Shown: positions 7,429-16,257, numbered from the stretch's first letter. The stretch is DNA of 25,463 bases from JARRJY01 sp037388705 (GCA_037388705.1 JARRJY010000065.1:1-25463); one strand, 5' to 3'. Numbers and translations: made by a program. Notes: a model not told the origin generated them from the sequence alone.

Positions 7429-8022
7429 ATGAGTAAGCGCAGCGCTACAGTCAAGCGCGACACACTGGAAACGCAAATTGAAGTCAGTGTGGATCTTGAC
7501 GGTACCGGCAAGTCAGATTTTGACACCGGCGTACCTTTCCTGGATCACATGATGGACCAGATTGCGCGTCACGGCCTGGTAGACATTTCTATCAAAGCCA
7601 TGGGTGATACCCACATTGATGATCATCACACGGTGGAAGATATTGGTATAACCCTGGGCCAGGCATTTGCAAAGGCACTGGGTGACAAGAAAGGTATTTA
7701 TCGTTACGGCCACGCTTACGTGCCGCTGGACGAGTCATTGTCACGTGTGGTGATTGATTTTTCCGGTCGTCCCGGCCTGGAGTATGCCGTGGATTATCCA
7801 CGCGCGCGCATCGGCGAATTTGATGTGGACCTGGTACTGGAATTCTTCCAGGGCTTTGTCAATCATGCGCTGGTTACGCTACACATTGATAATCTCCGCG
7901 GCAAGAATGCGCACCACATTGCCGAGACAGTATTCAAGGCATTTGGTCGGGCCGTTCGTATGGCCGTTACAGAAGATCCAAGAATGGCGGGGAATGTGCC
8001 TTCAACAAAGGGTACGTTATAA
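7429..8022 (+). CDS. hisB: Imidazoleglycerol-phosphate dehydratase
   Basis: This 197-aa enzyme carries out the sixth step of histidine synthesis, converting imidazoleglycerol phosphate to imidazoleacetol phosphate. I chose the ATG at 7429 because GGAG lies eight bases before it and the protein then begins at the usual family position (MSKRSATVKRDTLET). A start at 7387 would add 14 atypical residues. Both Mn-binding signatures are present: DDHHTVED at about residues 60-67, and the NAHHIAE repeat in the second half. It is the monofunctional type, without the N-terminal phosphatase domain of enterobacterial HisB. It is first in a run hisB-hisH-hisA-hisF-hisI-hisE; hisG, hisD and hisC are not in the window. 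Confidence 0.96.
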   Translation: MSKRSATVKRDTLETQIEVSVDLDGTGKSDFDTGVPFLDHMMDQIARHGLVDISIKAMGDTHIDDHHTVEDIGITLGQAFAKALGDKKGIYRYGHAYVPLDESLSRVVIDFSGRPGLEYAVDYPRARIGEFDVDLVLEFFQGFVNHALVTLHIDNLRGKNAHHIAETVFKAFGRAVRMAVTEDPRMAGNVPSTKGTL

Positions 8023-8083
8023 ATTTTACGTACCTTTTGACATTCAACTTTCAATTAACGAACACATGTAAGCCTTTTTCTCC

Positions 8084-8725
8084 ATGAGTACAGTCGCAGT
8101 CATTGATTACGGGATGGGTAACCTGCATTCGGTTGCCAAGGCAATTGAGCACGTCCGTAGTAATGAAAAAATTATAGTCAGCAGTGATCCGGATACGCTG
8201 AGGAAAGCCGATCGCCTGGTATTGCCCGGTGTAGGAGCTATTCGTGACTGTATGGGTGAAATAAAACGCCTGGGAATGGACCAGGTTGTTGATGATGTCA
8301 TTCAACAGGGAAAACCTCTGCTGGGTGTTTGTGTCGGTATGCAGGCATTGATGACACATAGTGAAGAAAATAACGGTGTCGACTGTTTAAATGTTTTCGC
8401 GGGTGAAGTGCGTTACTTTGGCGATGACCTGAAAGATGCCAAAGGTGAAAAATTAAAAATTCCTCACATGGGCTGGAACCAGGTCCACCAGGTGGTTGAA
8501 CACCCCATGTGGAAAGGTATTCAACAGGATGCACGTTTTTATTTTGTGCATAGTTATTATGTTGAACCGGCAGGACCAGATCATATCGCGGCATCAAGTG
8601 AATACGGTCTAACGTTTACTTCCGCAATTACAAAAGAAAATATTTTTGCCGTGCAGTTTCACCCGGAAAAAAGCCAGCATGCCGGCTTGAAACTGTATGA
8701 AAATTTCCTTAACTGGAATATATAA
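8084..8725 (+). CDS. hisH: Imidazole glycerol phosphate synthase, glutaminase subunit
   Basis: This 213-aa class I glutamine amidotransferase supplies ammonia to HisF. The nucleophile elbow LLGVCVGMQ places the catalytic cysteine at C83, and H193 and E195 in QFHPEKSQ complete the triad. The N-terminal VIDYGMGNLHSV and LPGVGA motifs, which form the oxyanion region, are also typical. The gap from hisB is 61 bp and to hisA 60 bp. No strong Shine-Dalgarno sequence precedes the ATG, but the reading start fits the family exactly and an upstream stop prevents a longer form. Confidence 0.96.
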   Translation: MSTVAVIDYGMGNLHSVAKAIEHVRSNEKIIVSSDPDTLRKADRLVLPGVGAIRDCMGEIKRLGMDQVVDDVIQQGKPLLGVCVGMQALMTHSEENNGVDCLNVFAGEVRYFGDDLKDAKGEKLKIPHMGWNQVHQVVEHPMWKGIQQDARFYFVHSYYVEPAGPDHIAASSEYGLTFTSAITKENIFAVQFHPEKSQHAGLKLYENFLNWNI

Positions 8726-8785
8726 AGCAGGCAACGTACAAGTTTTCGATAAACAAGAACATAGTAAGGCAAAGAGATAAAGATA

Positions 8786-9526
8786 ATGCTCATCATACCA
8801 GCAATTGATTTAAAAGATGGTAAGTGTGTTCGATTACGCCAAGGCAAGATGGAAGATGAAACTGTTTTCTCAGAAGACCCTGTTGCAATGGCAGGTCAAT
8901 GGGTAGAAGCCGGCGCACGTCGTTTACACCTGGTAGATCTGAACGGCGCTTTTGAAGGCAAACCCATGAATGCCGGTATCGTTCATGATATTTGTGAAGC
9001 CTACCCTGACCTGCCGGTACAAATTGGTGGCGGTATACGTGATGAAGATACGGTACAAACTTACCTGGATGCAGGCGTTCAGTACGTCATCATTGGTACC
9101 AAGGCGGTTAACGCACCGCATTTTGTTAAGGATCTCTGTATTGAATACCCTGGTCATATCATTGTTGGCCTGGATGCCAAAGATGGCAAAGTCGCCATAG
9201 ATGGCTGGTCCAAGTTATCCAAGCATGATGTTATTGATATGGCGCAACACTTCCAGGACGATGGTGTTGCTTCCATTATCTATACCGACATTAGTCGTGA
9301 TGGCATGATGCAGGGCGTCAATGTTGATGCAACGGTAAAACTGGCACAGTCCGTTGCCATTCCGGTGATTGCCTCGGGCGGTATTACAAACATGGATGAT
9401 ATTAAAGCCTTATGCGAAGTCGCTGATGAAGGCATCATGGGTGCTATTACTGGTCGTGCGATTTATGAAGGCACTCTGGATTTTGCCGAGGCACAAACAT
9501 ATGCAGATGAACATACAGGTGAGTAA
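8786..9526 (+). CDS. hisA: ProFAR isomerase HisA
   Basis: This 246-aa (beta/alpha)8-barrel isomerase converts ProFAR to PRFAR, the substrate of the HisH-HisF synthase encoded on either side. Catalytic D8 (PAIDL) and D130 (VGLDAKDG) are present, as are both phosphate-binding loops (QIGGGIR near 79-85 and IASGGI in the C-terminal half). Its stop codon directly abuts the hisF start (TAA then ATG with no gap), so the two are probably translated together. Length is normal for the family. Confidence 0.96.
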   Translation: MLIIPAIDLKDGKCVRLRQGKMEDETVFSEDPVAMAGQWVEAGARRLHLVDLNGAFEGKPMNAGIVHDICEAYPDLPVQIGGGIRDEDTVQTYLDAGVQYVIIGTKAVNAPHFVKDLCIEYPGHIIVGLDAKDGKVAIDGWSKLSKHDVIDMAQHFQDDGVASIIYTDISRDGMMQGVNVDATVKLAQSVAIPVIASGGITNMDDIKALCEVADEGIMGAITGRAIYEGTLDFAEAQTYADEHTGE

Positions 9527-10300
9527 ATGGGGCTAGCCAAGCGTATTATTCCCTGCCTGGATGTTGATAACGGTCGCGTTGTTAAAGGCGTACAGTTTGT
9601 CGATATTCGTGATGCCGGTGATCCGGTGGAAGTTGCACGTCGTTACGATGAACAGGGCGCTGATGAAATAACCTTCCTGGATATCACGGCCAGCTCGGAT
9701 GATCGTGAAACTATCGTGCACGTGGTGGAAGAAGTCGCCAGCCAGGTATTTATCCCGTTAACAGTTGGTGGCGGTATCCGTACGGTTGAAGATATTCGTC
9801 GCATGTTAAATGCCGGTGCCGACAAGGTGGGCATCAATACCGCGGCGGTTTTTAACCCTGAATTTGTCAAACAAGCCGCAGAAAAATTCGGTTCACAATG
9901 TATCGTGGTGGCCATTGATGCCAAGAAAGTAAGCAAGGAAGGACAACCCAGCAAGTGGGAAATTTTTACCCATGGTGGCCGTAAACCCACTGGGATAGAC
10001 GCCGTCGAGTGGGCCAGGAAAATGGTAGATTACGGAGCCGGGGAAATTTTATTAACCAGTATGGATCGGGATGGTACCAAGTCAGGTTTTGATCTGGAAT
10101 TAACTCGCGCTATTTCCGAGGCGGTCAATGTGCCGGTCATTGCCTCGGGTGGTGTCGGGGAACTCAGACACCTGGTGGAAGGTGTCACCGAAGGTAAAGC
10201 CGACGCTGTGCTGGCTGCCAGTATTTTTCACTTTGGTGAACACACGGTAGAAGAAGCCAAGCGTGTTATGGCAGCAGCAGGGATTGAAGTCAGACTATGA
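9527..10300 (+). CDS. hisF: Imidazole glycerol phosphate synthase, cyclase subunit
   Basis: This 257-aa barrel enzyme pairs with HisH and uses the ammonia to turn PRFAR into imidazole glycerol phosphate plus AICAR. Catalytic aspartates are D12 (PCLDVDNGRVVKG) and D131 (VAIDAKK), each shifted by one from E. coli because of an extra N-terminal Gly. Phosphate-binding segments TVGGGIR and IASGGVGE are intact. The gene starts immediately after hisA and overlaps hisI by four bases. Confidence 0.97.
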   Translation: MGLAKRIIPCLDVDNGRVVKGVQFVDIRDAGDPVEVARRYDEQGADEITFLDITASSDDRETIVHVVEEVASQVFIPLTVGGGIRTVEDIRRMLNAGADKVGINTAAVFNPEFVKQAAEKFGSQCIVVAIDAKKVSKEGQPSKWEIFTHGGRKPTGIDAVEWARKMVDYGAGEILLTSMDRDGTKSGFDLELTRAISEAVNVPVIASGGVGELRHLVEGVTEGKADAVLAASIFHFGEHTVEEAKRVMAAAGIEVRL

Positions 10301-10680
10301 GCTGGTTAGATGATATCAAGTGGAACGATGATGGCCTGGTACCGGTTATTGCCCAGGAAACGGGTAGCGGAAAGGTGTTAATGATGGCCTGGATGAACCG
10401 AGAGTCGCTGGAACTTTCGGTTAAGGAAGGGCGGGCTATCTACTGGTCACGTTCCCGAAACAAGTTGTGGCGCAAAGGTGAAGAATCCGGGCATGTGCAA
10501 ACCATCAAGGATATCCGCCTGGATTGTGATAATGATGTTATTCTGATGGAAGTGGAACAACTGGGTGGGATAGCCTGTCACACAGGACGTCACAACTGTT
10601 TTTTCAAGCAGTTACAGAATGATGAATGGGTCGCAGTGGAAAAAGTGATTAAAGACCCTGATGACATTTATAAAAAGTAA
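10297..10680 (+). CDS. hisI: Phosphoribosyl-AMP cyclohydrolase
   Basis: This 127-aa zinc/magnesium enzyme opens the adenine ring of PR-AMP in the third step of histidine synthesis. The family signatures WSRSRNKLWRKGEESGH and the metal-binding LDCDND and ACHTGRHNCF are all visible. Its ATGA start overlaps the hisF stop by four bases. It is a stand-alone HisI, not fused to HisE; the next gene supplies that step. Confidence 0.96.
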   Translation: MSWLDDIKWNDDGLVPVIAQETGSGKVLMMAWMNRESLELSVKEGRAIYWSRSRNKLWRKGEESGHVQTIKDIRLDCDNDVILMEVEQLGGIACHTGRHNCFFKQLQNDEWVAVEKVIKDPDDIYKK

Positions 10681-10683
10681 GCT

Positions 10684-11001
10684 ATGAATGACATTTTAAA
10701 ACAACTGGAACAGGTACTTGAGGAACGCAAGGCGGCGGACCCGGAGAGCTCCTATGTCGCCAGGCTTTATAGTAAAGGATTAGATGCCATACTTAAGAAG
10801 GTTGGTGAAGAGGCGACTGAAACGGTAATGGCAGCCAAAGATGGCAACAAGGAACAGATTATCTATGAGACGGCTGATCTATGGTTTCATACGCTGGTCA
10901 TGTTGTCGCAACAGGGACTAAGCCATGAAGATATCCTCAATGAACTGGCGCGCCGTTTTGGTGTTTCCGGCATTGAAGAAAAAGCGAATCGTAACAAATA
11001 G
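10684..11001 (+). CDS. hisE: Phosphoribosyl-ATP pyrophosphatase
   Basis: This 105-aa all-alpha MazG-like enzyme hydrolyses PR-ATP to PR-AMP, giving HisI its substrate. The motif KKVGEEATETVMAAK followed by YETADLWFHTLVML carries the acidic metal ligands of the superfamily. It starts 3 bp after hisI. An adjacent hisI-hisE pair leading into tatABC is a known gammaproteobacterial arrangement, for example in Pseudomonas. Confidence 0.95.
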   Translation: MNDILKQLEQVLEERKAADPESSYVARLYSKGLDAILKKVGEEATETVMAAKDGNKEQIIYETADLWFHTLVMLSQQGLSHEDILNELARRFGVSGIEEKANRNK

Positions 11002-11011
11002 GAATTGAAGA

Positions 11012-11350
11012 ATGAGCGATTGCCTGTTTTGTAAAATAGCTGCAAAGGAAATTCCTGGTGATATTGTCTACGAAGATGACCAGATGGTGGTTTTCAAGGA
11101 TATTGCACCAAAAGCTGATGTTCATTTACTGGCGATACCGCGCATACATATAGAAAGTCTGGATGACCTGGAAGAAAGTCATGATGCACTTATTGCATAC
11201 ATGATGCGTAAGTTATCTGATCTTGCCAAACAACAGGGGCTTGATACCGGTTTTAGGACTATTATCAATACCGGTCCTGGTGGCGGTCAGGTGGTATTTC
11301 ATTTACATATTCATTTACTTGGTGGAAATAACCTGCCGGGTTTTCAATGA
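11012..11350 (+). CDS. hinT: HinT-like HIT-family purine nucleotide phosphoramidase
   Basis: This 112-aa HIT protein has the histidine triad H97-L-H99-I-H101-L-L, with H99 as the expected nucleophile. The N-terminal CLFCKIAAKEIP and FKDIAPKADVHLLAIPR are typical of the HinT branch, which hydrolyses AMP-lysine and aminoacyl-adenylates in the cytoplasm. AGGA lies at good spacing, and the gap after hisE is 10 bp. It lies between the histidine and Tat genes in the same apparent transcript. Sequence alone does not reveal its in vivo substrate. Confidence 0.92.
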   Translation: MSDCLFCKIAAKEIPGDIVYEDDQMVVFKDIAPKADVHLLAIPRIHIESLDDLEESHDALIAYMMRKLSDLAKQQGLDTGFRTIINTGPGGGQVVFHLHIHLLGGNNLPGFQ

Positions 11351-11374
11351 TATTAAGCAAGTTGGAGAAGCAAA

Positions 11375-11542
11375 ATGGGTTTTGGTGTAACTGAATTAAT
11401 TATTATTTTAATCATCGTTCTTGTTCTGTTCGGTGCCAAGCGTCTGCGTAACGTAGGTTCTGATCTGGGTGCAGCAGTAAAAGGTTTTCGTTCTGCAGTG
11501 AAGGAAGAAGGCGAAGTGACTAAAAAAGAAGAGTCCAAGTAA
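11375..11542 (+). CDS. tatA: Sec-independent translocase subunit TatA
   Basis: This 55-aa protein has one membrane helix at about residues 5-20, the hinge FGAKRLRNVGSDLG and an amphipathic helix with AAVKGFRSAVKEEGE. TatA oligomers form the pore-like element of the twin-arginine pathway. GGAG precedes the ATG at 11375. The tail after residue 45 is short compared with E. coli TatA, but the functional core is complete. It lies 24 bp after hinT and 33 bp before tatB. Confidence 0.95.
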   Translation: MGFGVTELIIILIIVLVLFGAKRLRNVGSDLGAAVKGFRSAVKEEGEVTKKEESK

Positions 11543-11575
11543 TTTTTTTCTTAACATTCTTATTTAGATTTAGTC

Positions 11576-12013
11576 ATGTTTGATATCGGCGGCTGGGAAA
11601 TCATCATCATTGCTGTTGTTGCTCTGATTGTTATAGGACCAGAGCGTCTGCCCGATGTGGCACGTACAGTAGGTCGCTGGGTTGGACGTGCACGTCGTTT
11701 TATTGTCAATGTTAAGGCTGATATCGACCGTGAAATCCAGCAGGAAGAACTCAAGAAAGCACTAGAAAATGACGCCGGCCTGGATGAAATCAAACAGATC
11801 ATGAACACCGAACGTTTTAGTCTTGAGGAAGAAGACGAGCAACCTGATTACCAGGTAAAAGCGATTAATGACGATGACAAGCGTGAAGATGATCTGGAAG
11901 AAGAACTGGAAGATGAAATTACTTCCAATGAAACCGGCCACTATGATGCTGCTGATTTGGACTATGACACCATAGAACAAGACAGCACGGTCACGAAAGA
12001 AAATGACAGATAA
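11576..12013 (+). CDS. tatB: Tat translocase subunit TatB
   Basis: This 145-aa protein has a membrane helix at about residues 6-20 with the conserved E8 and the TatB signature GPERLPDVARTVGRWVGRARR, then a long amphipathic helix to about 70. TatB works with TatC as the receptor for twin-arginine signal peptides. The tail after about residue 80 is strongly acidic, with runs such as EEEDEQ, DDDKREDDLEEELEDE, and is probably disordered. The end of the gene overlaps tatC by 11 bases. Confidence 0.95.
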   Translation: MFDIGGWEIIIIAVVALIVIGPERLPDVARTVGRWVGRARRFIVNVKADIDREIQQEELKKALENDAGLDEIKQIMNTERFSLEEEDEQPDYQVKAINDDDKREDDLEEELEDEITSNETGHYDAADLDYDTIEQDSTVTKENDR

Positions 12014-12854
12014 CACCCAGCAGGATCCCCAGGCAGCCAGGCATTCGGGTGATCAGGAACAACCGTTCATGACGCACCTGCTGGAGTTACGTGATCGCCT
12101 GTTACGTATTGTAATCGTGGTTTTCCTCCTTTTCCTCAGCCTGTTTTATTTTGCCAATGACATTTACCATTTTTTAGCGGCACCGTTAATTGCCACCTTG
12201 CCAAAAGGGCAAAACATGATTGCCACTGGCGTGGTGTCGCCATTTTTAACGCCGTTCAAGTTAACACTGGTGGTATCCATATTTATCGCGATACCCTATA
12301 TTCTCTATCATGCCTGGTCATTCATTGCGCCAGGTTTGTATAAACATGAACGACGCCTGGCTTTTCCGTTATTGTTCTCCAGCATCATGCTTTATTATGC
12401 TGGTATGGCGTTTGCCTATTTCCTGGTGTTTCCGGTTGTGTTTGGCTTTATGGCCACCACTACCCCGGAAGGTGTAACGCATGCACCGGACATTGCAACC
12501 TACCTGGACTTCGCGCTGAAATTGTTCTTCGCATTTGGTGTTGCGTTTGAAGTACCCATTGCGACAATACTATTAATCCTGACAGGTGCTACCACAGCTG
12601 AAAAGCTTGCCCAGAAACGTCCTTATATCATTGTTGGTGCCTTTGTAGTTGGCATGTTACTGACACCGCCAGATATTGTTTCGCAGGTAATGTTGGCATT
12701 ACCTATGTGGTTATTATTTGAAATGGGCCTGATTTTTTCACGCGTCCTAAAACGTCGTGTTAAAGAAGCAAAAGAAGAAATGAGTGAAGCGGAAATGGAT
12801 GAGGAGTTTGAACGCGCGATAGCCGATGAGGAAGCACTTAATAAAGACGACTAA
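12003..12854 (+). CDS. tatC: Tat translocase subunit TatC
   Basis: This 283-aa protein has the six-helix TatC fold. The cytoplasmic N-terminal motif MTHLLELRDRLLR, the loop FIAPGLYKHERR and the conserved glutamate in FGVAFEVP are signal-peptide recognition features. A charged C-terminal tail with many Glu and Lys follows the last helix at about residue 250. An N-terminal extension of about 20 polar residues precedes the first motif. Its start lies in the last codons of tatB, so translation is probably coupled. Confidence 0.97.
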   Translation: MTDNTQQDPQAARHSGDQEQPFMTHLLELRDRLLRIVIVVFLLFLSLFYFANDIYHFLAAPLIATLPKGQNMIATGVVSPFLTPFKLTLVVSIFIAIPYILYHAWSFIAPGLYKHERRLAFPLLFSSIMLYYAGMAFAYFLVFPVVFGFMATTTPEGVTHAPDIATYLDFALKLFFAFGVAFEVPIATILLILTGATTAEKLAQKRPYIIVGAFVVGMLLTPPDIVSQVMLALPMWLLFEMGLIFSRVLKRRVKEAKEEMSEAEMDEEFERAIADEEALNKDD

Positions 12855-12956
12855 TGTAACAACCTGTACTCATACTTTTTCCAGTTTTCGCCGATCGCTG
12901 TGAACGCTAAATTTAAATTACGGTCATACTGCACAGGTAAAACAGGAAAAGGCATA

Positions 12957-14708
12957 GTGAAAACCTCCATATCAATTCTTGCAAGCGTCCTGGTATTAAG
13001 CGTTACTGCTAATGCTGCCAATACGCAGTCACTAAGTAATCAACTGAAAAATCACGATTCCCCTTACCTGGCCATGCATGGCGATGATCCAGTGCAATGG
13101 CAGCAGTGGAATGAAGAAACTATCAAGAAAGCACAGCAACAGAACAAACTGTTATTTGTCTCCAGCGGTTATTTTTCCTGTCACTGGTGTCACGTCATGC
13201 AGCGTGAAAGTTATAAAAACAAGGAGACTGCAAAATTACTAAACGACAACTTTATTCCTGTCAAAGTCGATCGTGAACTGAATGCTTCGCTGGATAACCG
13301 CCTGATAGATTTCGTGGAAAAAACACGTGGCTATGCGGGTTGGCCATTGAATGTTTTTGTTACCCCTCAGGGATATCCTATTGTGGGCATGGTGTATGTT
13401 CCACCGGTTGACTTTCAGAATGTGCTTAATAGTTTAAACGATGAATGGCAGGCAAGAAGTGATGAACTAACCATTATTGCTGAAAAGGCAAGCAAAGAAC
13501 TTACCATGGCGACTGATCTGAAAAAGATCAGCATAACAAAGGATTTCAAAGAAAAGATTAACAAAAAGCTTTTACTGGAAACCTATGCGCTGGCAGATGA
13601 GATGCAGGGTGGTTTTGGTGATCAGAATAAATTTCCATCTGTACCGCAGTTAAACGTGTTACTTGATACCTATCAACATAACAGGGAAAAACGTCTTGGC
13701 AATTTTTTGCAATTAACACTTAATGTAATGGCATCACAGGGAATGCGTGACCAACTGGGTGGTGGTTTTTATCGATACGTGATTGATCCGGGCTGGCAAA
13801 TTCCTCACTTTGAAAAAATGCTGTATGACAACGCATTGCTGGCTAGCCTGTATCTTAAAGCAGCGCGTATTTTTAACAGGACTGATTACGAACATATTGC
13901 CCGCGAAACATTAGATTTCATGCTGGAAGAAATGAAAGCTGACGAAGCATTTATTGCCAGTATGTCGGCGATTGATGGGAAAGGTATAGAAGGTGGTTAT
14001 TACCTGTCTGATATTGAGCATGGACATCATCTAATCACTGCTGATTCAGTAGATGAGATTGCCAGGCAAAATAACTGGACGCCCTACAAGACAGAAAAGC
14101 TACTAAATTTGGCCCGCGAAAAAATGTTAAGACACCGAAAGAATCGTGTGTTACCACTTGATAGTAAAAAAATTGCTTCCTGGAATGGCCTGGTACTTTC
14201 AGCACTGGTTGCTGGGGCGCAACTTAAAATAGATAGCGAAAAATATTTTCATGCAGCTGATAAATTACGATCGTATATTCATAACAATTTCTGGGATGGC
14301 AAACAACTGTATCGCGCTGTAGGTAAAAGCACATATGGTGATGCCGGATTGGAAGATGCTGCCTATCTGACAAAAGGTTTGCTGGACTGGGCCAATCTCA
14401 CCAAGGATAAAAGGGATTACAAAAAAGCAACCAGGCTGGCAGAAAAAAGCTGGCAATGGTTCTTTAGCGACAGGGGCTGGCAACTGAACCGCAATGCCTT
14501 GTTAAAATATAAAGAAACCGAGCAAGCGGTTCTGGATGGTCCGTTACCTTCACCATCAGCAATCCTTACTCAGGCCAGTTTTGAACTGGCCAGGCAAACC
14601 GGTTCCAAAGACCTTGAAGACCAGGCCAGGCGCTCACTGGAGGTGGCAGCCGCCCTGGTCCAGGAGCAGCCTTTTTGGTACGCCTCTTACATCGGCCTAT
14701 ACCAGTAG
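12957..14708 (+). CDS. Secreted DUF255/YyaL-type thioredoxin-domain protein
   Basis: This protein has 583 aa from a GTG start at 12957. I prefer this to a GTG at 12900 because GGAAAAGG precedes it and the protein then opens with a clean Sec signal peptide (residues 1-20, cleavage TANA|AN). The mature N-terminus is a DUF255 thioredoxin-like domain with the family hallmark C75-H-W-C78-H. It continues KVDREL and RGYAGWPLNVFVTPQG. The remainder, from about 200, resembles the (alpha/alpha)6 barrel of the YyaL/SSP411 family, including GGGFYRYVIDPGWQIPHFEKMLYDNALL split over about 285-312. Most family members are longer and cytoplasmic; this one is shorter and exported. The biochemical role of the family is not established. 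It follows tatC by 102 bp and may have its own promoter. Confidence 0.85.
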   Translation: MKTSISILASVLVLSVTANAANTQSLSNQLKNHDSPYLAMHGDDPVQWQQWNEETIKKAQQQNKLLFVSSGYFSCHWCHVMQRESYKNKETAKLLNDNFIPVKVDRELNASLDNRLIDFVEKTRGYAGWPLNVFVTPQGYPIVGMVYVPPVDFQNVLNSLNDEWQARSDELTIIAEKASKELTMATDLKKISITKDFKEKINKKLLLETYALADEMQGGFGDQNKFPSVPQLNVLLDTYQHNREKRLGNFLQLTLNVMASQGMRDQLGGGFYRYVIDPGWQIPHFEKMLYDNALLASLYLKAARIFNRTDYEHIARETLDFMLEEMKADEAFIASMSAIDGKGIEGGYYLSDIEHGHHLITADSVDEIARQNNWTPYKTEKLLNLAREKMLRHRKNRVLPLDSKKIASWNGLVLSALVAGAQLKIDSEKYFHAADKLRSYIHNNFWDGKQLYRAVGKSTYGDAGLEDAAYLTKGLLDWANLTKDKRDYKKATRLAEKSWQWFFSDRGWQLNRNALLKYKETEQAVLDGPLPSPSAILTQASFELARQTGSKDLEDQARRSLEVAAALVQEQPFWYASYIGLYQ

Positions 14709-14933
14709 CCTCGAAATCAGCGCTGGCAATCAGAAAAATATCATAAAAAACAGTTTGTTATGGCGCTATTATTGTTGTGCAAAATTGCTTGCTTTTTGGG
14801 TTTTTATCTATAAAATCGCGTTTCCCAAATTAAACCAAGAGTTTTTATGTTTCCCTTTACATAGCGTTGTCTCGAGTGAGTAGTCTCCGGTGAGCGGCGT
14901 GTTAAAAATAGCTGTTCTTTGGAGGCAATGCGT
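14709..14933. promoter_or_regulatory. Probable speD promoter and 5' leader
   Basis: This 225-bp region contains TTGCTT (14785-14790), an 18-bp spacer and TATAAA (14809-14814), a reasonable sigma-70 promoter reading toward speD. It would leave a leader of about 110 bases before the GGAGG at 14921-14925. I see no obvious strong hairpin or terminator in the leader. No open frame of note. Confidence 0.45.
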
Positions 14934-15410
14934 ATGCAAGCAGTCGTTACACCTGCAGAGGTGGAATTGGAATCTCCCGTCGCGGAATACGGCCGTTGGC
15001 AAGACCCACAAAATGGTGAGCTGGCGGCCGAACAAAAAGATCATTTTATTGAACGTGATGGTGTCCAGTTTGCCGGAACCCATCTTCTACTGGACCTGTG
15101 GGGTGCCAAGCATCTTGATAGTATAGAACGCATTGAACAGGCCATGCGTAACTGTGTTGAAGAGTGTGGTGCAACATTATTACATATCCATCTTCACCAC
15201 TTCACACCGAGTGGCGGTGTTTCCGGTGTAGCGGTACTGGCTGAATCTCATATCAGTGTGCATACCTGGCCAGAACGTGATTATGCTGCATTTGATGTGT
15301 TTATGTGTGGTGATGCCAGGCCTGAAAACTCTATCGCGGTACTCAAACGTGCTTTCTTCCCACAACGCATGGAAGTTTCTGAAGAACTGCGTGGCCGGGT
15401 CGAAAAATGA
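14934..15410 (+). CDS. speD: S-adenosylmethionine decarboxylase proenzyme
   Basis: This 158-aa pyruvoyl enzyme makes the aminopropyl donor for spermidine. I chose the ATG at 14934 because GGAGG lies eight bases before it; the ATG at 14928 is only two bases from that site. Self-cleavage is expected between E104 and S105 in AESHIS. H110 and C125 sit at the +5 and +20 positions of the catalytic His and Cys in the Thermotoga-type enzyme. An N-terminal extension of about 45 residues precedes the usual core, similar in length to the 159-aa SpeD2 type of Pseudomonas. It overlaps speE by four bases. Confidence 0.94.
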   Translation: MQAVVTPAEVELESPVAEYGRWQDPQNGELAAEQKDHFIERDGVQFAGTHLLLDLWGAKHLDSIERIEQAMRNCVEECGATLLHIHLHHFTPSGGVSGVAVLAESHISVHTWPERDYAAFDVFMCGDARPENSIAVLKRAFFPQRMEVSEELRGRVEK

Positions 15411-16255
15411 AGAAATATAGCGAAACGCTGTATGACAGTTATGGACAGGAATTCGAGGTAGACAAGATCTATTTCGAAAACAAGACTGGTCATCAACACC
15501 TGGTAATTTTTGAAAATGCCAAGTTCGGTCGCGTCATGGCGCTGGACGGCATTATCCAGACTACCGAAGCCGATGAATTCATCTACCATGAAATGCTCAC
15601 TCACGTGCCATTGTTTGCCCATGGCAACGTGAAAGACGTGTTGATCATTGGTGGTGGTGATGGCGGCATGCTAAGAGAAGTCTGCAAACATCGTTCTGTG
15701 GAACATATTACCCAGGTGGAAATTGATGACCAGGTGGTCGAGATGTGCAAGCAATACCTGCCCAACCACAGTGCCGGTGCTTATGATGATCCGCGCGTTG
15801 AAATCGTGATTGATGATGGTGCTAACTTTGTTCGCACCACCGATAAAAAGTTTGATGTGATCATTTCTGACAGCACCGATCCCATTGGTCCAGGTGAAGT
15901 TCTGTTTACCACCGACTTTTACGCCGATTGCAAAAGATCTCTCAAGCCGGGTGGTGTGCTGGTAACACAAAATGGCGTGGCCTTTATGCAACTGGATGAG
16001 GTAACGACAACCAACCAGCGTCTTGTTTCTCATTTCAGTGATCACAGCTTTTATTGTGCCGCTGTCCCTACCTATATTGGTGGTGTGATGACCTTTGCCT
16101 GGGCAACGGACAATGAGCAATTACGCTATCTTTCCCAGGACGAGATTGAGCAGCGCTTCAAGCTGGCGAACATCAACACCCGTTACTATAATCCTGCTAT
16201 ACACAAGGCCAGCTTTGCTCTGCCACAATACATCCTTGATGCACTGAAAAAATAA
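15407..16255 (+). CDS. speE: Spermidine synthase (polyamine aminopropyltransferase)
   Basis: This 282-aa enzyme transfers aminopropyl from decarboxylated SAM to putrescine. The N-terminal beta domain (FGRVMALDGIIQTTEADEF) and the Rossmann domain with GGGDGGMLREV are typical. The gate and catalytic motif SDSTDPIGP contains the aspartates expected to bind the diamine. ATGA overlaps the end of speD, and the next gene begins 2 bp after its stop. Chemistry on putrescine is supported by the downstream ornithine decarboxylase. Confidence 0.96.
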   Translation: MKKYSETLYDSYGQEFEVDKIYFENKTGHQHLVIFENAKFGRVMALDGIIQTTEADEFIYHEMLTHVPLFAHGNVKDVLIIGGGDGGMLREVCKHRSVEHITQVEIDDQVVEMCKQYLPNHSAGAYDDPRVEIVIDDGANFVRTTDKKFDVIISDSTDPIGPGEVLFTTDFYADCKRSLKPGGVLVTQNGVAFMQLDEVTTTNQRLVSHFSDHSFYCAAVPTYIGGVMTFAWATDNEQLRYLSQDEIEQRFKLANINTRYYNPAIHKASFALPQYILDALKK

Positions 16256-16257
16256 AC

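Noticed and set aside
7592..7801. Open frames antisense to the histidine genes and to other well-identified genes
   Set aside because: They lie wholly inside strongly conserved genes, lack ribosome-binding sites and show no recognisable family.
12900..12956. Longer DUF255 protein start (GTG at 12900)
   Set aside because: No ribosome-binding site, and it would bury the clear signal peptide that begins at 12957.
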